Origin: Thermoproteota archaeon
GTDB taxonomy: Archaea; Korarchaeota; Korarchaeia; Korarchaeales; Korarchaeaceae
DNA: 9,193 bases
Assembly: GCA_021158805.1 (NCBI GenBank)
Contig: JAGGTZ010000015.1
Location: 1-9,193, forward strand
Direction of reading: 5' to 3'
Positions 6,316 to 9,193 of the stretch are shown here, piece by piece. A program made the position numbers and the translations under genes. The notes beneath the pieces are model-generated. The model did no database searches, was not told the DNA's origin, and worked only from the letters and a program-made list of their open reading frames with translations. The first letter of the stretch is position 1. Every line of letters starts with the position of its first letter.

Positions 6316-7431
6316 ATGCTATCACCTAAATACGTTGTCCCCAAAAAGCCAGATTTATCAAATGAACTTATTAAATTAGGCGGAGAAGGTATAAAGAGAT
6401 GCTATCAATGTGGGACATGTACTGCTATATGCCCACTTTCGAAGACACAGACCGTTGCGGTCAGAAGAATGATAAAGAAGCTACAGCTAGGTCTTGAGGA
6501 AGAAGTACTTGGAGATCCAACACCTTGGCTTTGCTACTTCTGTGGCGATTGTAACGAGACCTGCCCTAAGGACGCGACCCCAGGAAACATAATGGATGCG
6601 ATCAGGAAGTACCAAATAATAAACTATAGCATAGGTAAGTTCGCAAAAGTATTTTACGATAAGGTGTATGCGCTGGCATCATTAGTGGTAATGACGATCA
6701 TAGGACTTATCGGAATGTACACATTCCACGGCGAGATGGTCACAAATGTTGTGGACATAGATAGCTTCATCCCATCCGAGATACTGCACGATGCTGGGCT
6801 CGTACTCCTAGCCTACGTGATCATTGTGATGGTAGTTCACATAGCGAACATGTACAGATATACAAAGAGAGCGATAGGGTATGGAAAAAGTGCTCCACTT
6901 GGTAAATGGGTCAGCGAGTTCTTTAAGATCTTGATAAAGGAGGCACTATTCCAATCCCGACTCTTATGTGAGGAAGGTCGATCTGCACGATATTTTGCTC
7001 ACATAGGGGTCATTTGGGGATTCATCCTTCTATTCGCGGCTACAGGAATACACTTCATCTCAGATAGCTTTGGCCTAGGCGTGCCTGAAATAGTCCCTAG
7101 GGTAGTAGGTATAATCGGAGGCATAGGTCTCCTTTATGGAGGGATTTACTACTTAATCCGTAGGTTCGAGAAGAAAGAACTTTACGCAAAGGCCAGCGAT
7201 CTCCACGACTGGTGGCTGCTGCTACTAGCATTAGGAAGTGGTATCTCCGGTTTCCTAGTGACTGTCTTCATGTACGCTAATATGGCCATGGCCACCTACA
7301 TATTCTACGGAATTCACCTGCTCTTCGTATTCTACCTGATAGTCTCAGCGCCATTCTCAAAGTTAGTACATATGATATATAGGCCGTTTGCACTCTGGTT
7401 TGCCAGCGTTTGGGAGGGAGAAGAGATATGA
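6316..7431 (+). CDS. qmoC: QmoC-like membrane subunit: HdrC domain fused to cytochrome b-like domain
   Basis: 371 residues. The N-terminal HdrC-type domain has two complete 4Fe-4S sites: Cys29/32/35/39 (CYQCGTCTAICP) and Cys73/76/79/83 (CYFCGDCNETCP). The remainder has about six hydrophobic segments (roughly 116-136, 158-178, 228-247, 262-280, 298-319 and 325-345) resembling HdrE/DsrM/NarI cytochrome b domains, with candidate heme-ligand histidines at 158, 175, 229, 246, 297 and 334 and the PFSKLVHMIYRP block (346-357) shared by this group. The HdrC-HdrE fusion, the length, and the partners point to QmoC, the subunit that links the menaquinone pool to cytoplasmic Qmo flavoproteins. There is no CCG domain, so it should not itself reduce heterodisulfide. 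First gene of the operon; its stop overlaps the qmoA start (ATGA). A generic HdrCE-like or DsrM-related role is the alternative. Confidence 0.83.
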   Translation: MLSPKYVVPKKPDLSNELIKLGGEGIKRCYQCGTCTAICPLSKTQTVAVRRMIKKLQLGLEEEVLGDPTPWLCYFCGDCNETCPKDATPGNIMDAIRKYQIINYSIGKFAKVFYDKVYALASLVVMTIIGLIGMYTFHGEMVTNVVDIDSFIPSEILHDAGLVLLAYVIIVMVVHIANMYRYTKRAIGYGKSAPLGKWVSEFFKILIKEALFQSRLLCEEGRSARYFAHIGVIWGFILLFAATGIHFISDSFGLGVPEIVPRVVGIIGGIGLLYGGIYYLIRRFEKKELYAKASDLHDWWLLLLALGSGISGFLVTVFMYANMAMATYIFYGIHLLFVFYLIVSAPFSKLVHMIYRPFALWFASVWEGEEI

Positions 7432-8711
7432 AGCCTGTTATGGTAGTTGGAGGAGGAATCTCAGGTATTCAGGCAGCATTAGATCTAGCAGATCAGGGGA
7501 TCAAGGTATACCTCGTTGAGAAAACCCCCAGCATCGGAGGTAGAATGGCTCAACTGGACAAGACATTCCCAACACTTGACTGCTCATCCTGTATACTCAC
7601 TCCTAAGATGGTAGAAGTAGCGAGACATGAGAATATAGAGATTCTAGCGTATTCAGAGGTGCTGGAGATAAATGGTGAGGCTGGAAACTTCAAGGTTAAG
7701 GTTAGGAAGAAGCCTAGGTACGTAGATGTCACGAAGTGCACTGGATGTGGGGTTTGCATGAAGTACTGCCCATCAAAAGTACCTGACGAGTTTAACTTGG
7801 GTCTGAGTGAGAGGAAAGCTATATACATCCCATTCCCTCAGGCTATTCCCTTGAAGGCTACTATCGATGCTGAACACTGTCTATGGTTCCAGAAAAACAT
7901 ATGCAGGAATTGCGAGAAGTTCTGTCCAGCTAAGGCCATAGATTACGAGCAAAAACCCGAAGACATTGAGCTAAACGTGGCCGCCATTATATTTGCAACT
8001 GGGTACGAGCTAATAGCGGACCATTCACTCCTCACGGATCAATACGGTTATGGAAGATATGCTAATGTTTACACTAACTTAGAGTTTGAGAGGCTCGTCT
8101 CCGCTACTGGACCGACTGGTGGAGAGATCCTCAGAAGGTCTGATCGAAGACATCCAAAGAACATAGCCTTCATCCAATGCGTTTGTTCAAGAGATGTGAG
8201 GATAAATCCGAACTGCTCCTCAATATGCTGCATGGCCTCCGTGAAGGAGGCAATACTCGTTAGGGAACACCATCCGGATATTGAGGTTACGATATTCTAC
8301 ATGGACATGAGGGCCTTCGGTAAGGGATATCAGGAGTTCTATGATAGGGCCAAGGAGGAGTTCGGTATAAGGTTCGTCAGGAGCAAGCCAGCAACCATAG
8401 TAGAGGACCCCGAGACGAAGAACCTTATCATCTACTATGAGGACACTCATACCAGCACTTACAAGGCCGAGGAGTTCGAGATGGTTGTCCTAGCAGTTGG
8501 AATCAAGCCGGTCGTACCGGACTCGTTTGTGCCAGTAGGCGAGGATATGTTCGCCCAAGTGAAAGACCCCTACTTAGATCCGGTGGCCTCACCCGTACCC
8601 GGGATATACGTTATCGGTATGCTTAACAGTCCCAAGGACATACCTGATTCCGTCATCCAAGGAAGCGCAGCAGCTATGAAAGCATCTATTCTAGCTTGTA
8701 AATCTGAGTGA
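7428..8711 (+). CDS. qmoA: QmoA-like HdrA-family flavin/Fe-S subunit
   Basis: 427 residues. It starts directly at the FAD-binding Rossmann fold (VGGGISG, 7-13) and so lacks the N-terminal Fe-S domain of classical HdrA; it also ends without the C-terminal double ferredoxin domain. Inserted in the flavoprotein fold are two 4Fe-4S sites: Cys104/107/110/114 (CTGCGVCMKYCP) and Cys151/159/162/166 (C-x7-C-x2-C-x3-C). HdrA signatures include TLDCSSCILTPKM (49-61), the GYGRYANVYTNLEFERL block (207-223), CSSICCMASVKEA (263-275) and a C-terminal IYVIG...P.D.PDSVIQGSAAA. Size and domain loss match QmoA rather than full HdrA. The ATG overlaps the qmoC stop; GGGAGG (7412-7417) serves as ribosome site. It probably accepts or donates electrons between the QmoC clusters and the next HdrA-type subunit. 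An odd point is QCVCSRD (250-256), where HdrA proteins usually have QCVGSRD. Confidence 0.83.
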   Translation: MKPVMVVGGGISGIQAALDLADQGIKVYLVEKTPSIGGRMAQLDKTFPTLDCSSCILTPKMVEVARHENIEILAYSEVLEINGEAGNFKVKVRKKPRYVDVTKCTGCGVCMKYCPSKVPDEFNLGLSERKAIYIPFPQAIPLKATIDAEHCLWFQKNICRNCEKFCPAKAIDYEQKPEDIELNVAAIIFATGYELIADHSLLTDQYGYGRYANVYTNLEFERLVSATGPTGGEILRRSDRRHPKNIAFIQCVCSRDVRINPNCSSICCMASVKEAILVREHHPDIEVTIFYMDMRAFGKGYQEFYDRAKEEFGIRFVRSKPATIVEDPETKNLIIYYEDTHTSTYKAEEFEMVVLAVGIKPVVPDSFVPVGEDMFAQVKDPYLDPVASPVPGIYVIGMLNSPKDIPDSVIQGSAAAMKASILACKSE

Positions 8712-8721
8712 GGTGGTTTTG

Positions 8722-9193
8722 ATGAGTAGTGAGGAGGTGGAGATGGAAGGGGCCTGCCCGACGGATGAGATTAGGATAGGAGTTTATGTCTGCCACTGTG
8801 GGCTGAATATTGCCGGAGTTATAAATGTCAAGGAAGTCGTTCAATACGCTCAGAACCTACCGAATGTGGTGAGCGCCAAGGAATATATCTTTATGTGCTC
8901 AGCACCTGGCCAGGACCTGATCAGGGAGGACATTAAGAAGTGCAAGCTGAATAGGGTGATCATTGCCGCATGCGGTCCTGAGATGCATGAGCCGACTTTC
9001 CGCGCTGTACTTGAGGAGGCTGGGCTGAATCCCTACGTCTTAGAAATGGTTAGTATAAGAGAGGGCAGCTCTTGGGTCCACTATGACAACCCAGAGGCCG
9101 CAACTGAGAAAGCGAAGGACATGATAAGGATGGCCGTTGCTAGGGCGAGGAATCTCGAGCCCTTAGAGAAGATGCGTGGAGAAGTTAAACAGC
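8722..9193 (+). CDS. HdrA-type subunit, N-terminal part (possible QmoB)
   Basis: 157 residues, cut by the right window edge. Unlike the preceding gene, it carries the classical HdrA N-terminal Fe-S domain: RIGVYVCHCGLNIAGV (18-33), YIFMCSAPGQ (55-64), NRVIIAACGPEMHEPTF (77-93) and SIREGSSWVH (111-120), followed by the linker helix ATEKAKDMIRMAVARARNLEP. HdrA binds FAD and several 4Fe-4S clusters and passes, sometimes bifurcates, electrons. Possible cluster ligands are Cys24, Cys26, Cys59 and Cys84; the cysteine usually seen in the RE-x-CSWVH block is Ser117 here. The flavin domain and any MvhD-like C-terminus, which would identify QmoB, lie beyond the window. The ATG at 8722 has GAGGTGG six bases upstream, overlapping the qmoA stop; a second ATG at 8743 has GGAGGTG too close to favour. 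Ten-base gap to qmoA: same operon. Confidence 0.85.
   Translation, partial: MSSEEVEMEGACPTDEIRIGVYVCHCGLNIAGVINVKEVVQYAQNLPNVVSAKEYIFMCSAPGQDLIREDIKKCKLNRVIIAACGPEMHEPTFRAVLEEAGLNPYVLEMVSIREGSSWVHYDNPEAATEKAKDMIRMAVARARNLEPLEKMRGEVKQ

Noticed and set aside
7410..7427. TTG start six codons upstream for the QmoA-like gene
   Set aside because: The ATG at 7428 directly precedes the flavin-binding fold, makes a classic ATGA overlap, and has GGGAGG upstream; the TTG would use that site as coding sequence.
7875..7930. Apparently irregular second cluster (C-x7-C-x2-C-x3-C) in the QmoA-like protein as a novelty
   Set aside because: The same wide first gap is, as I recall it, usual for the second inserted cluster of HdrA-family proteins, so it supports the assignment rather than being unusual.

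Overview
This window is almost certainly from an archaeon, probably a thermophile. The reasons are the archaeal TATA-like boxes placed 22-29 bases before apparently leaderless start codons, Shine-Dalgarno sites only at operon-internal genes, heavy AGG/AGA and ATA codon use, and a family mix (TldD/TldE, CxxCxxCC protein, HdrA and Qmo-type proteins, membrane pyrophosphatase) common in anaerobic archaea. Korarchaeia or Thermoprotei-like lineages would fit, but the lineage cannot be settled from this sequence alone.

Left block, minus strand (positions 1-4503, transcribed right to left): tldD, tldE (pmbA) and guaA are packed with gaps of 0 and 1 base and form one operon. They encode a TldD/TldE metalloprotease pair and a fused GMP synthase. 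Downstream, after 88 bases that contain a promoter-like element, lies the start of hppA, a membrane-bound ion-pumping pyrophosphatase cut off by the left window edge. GMP synthase releases pyrophosphate, the pyrophosphatase substrate; that link is inference only.

Middle (4504-6315): a compact divergent promoter of 34 bases separates tldD from a small CxxCxxCC (YkgJ-type) metal-binding protein on the plus strand. That gene converges on an FdhE-like gene, with the two stop codons overlapping. A non-coding stretch of about 530 bases then separates fdhE from the right-hand operon. It is AT-rich towards its right end and holds promoter-like boxes and inverted repeats but no convincing gene.

Right block, plus strand (6316-9193): three genes encode a Qmo/Hdr-type electron-transfer module. 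They are a QmoC-like fusion of an HdrC domain (two 4Fe-4S sites) with a cytochrome b-like membrane domain, a QmoA-like short HdrA flavoprotein, and the N-terminal part of a second, HdrA-type protein that runs off the window (possibly QmoB). The genes are joined by an ATGA overlap and a 10-base gap. Together they suggest a membrane complex moving electrons between a quinone-type carrier and cytoplasmic flavin/Fe-S subunits. No HdrB/HdrD-type catalytic subunit is visible here.

The best candidates for something unusual are the C-A-HdrA order of the Qmo-like operon with tandem HdrA paralogues, the interlocked divergent leaderless promoter with a central palindrome, and the inverted repeats upstream of the Qmo-like operon.
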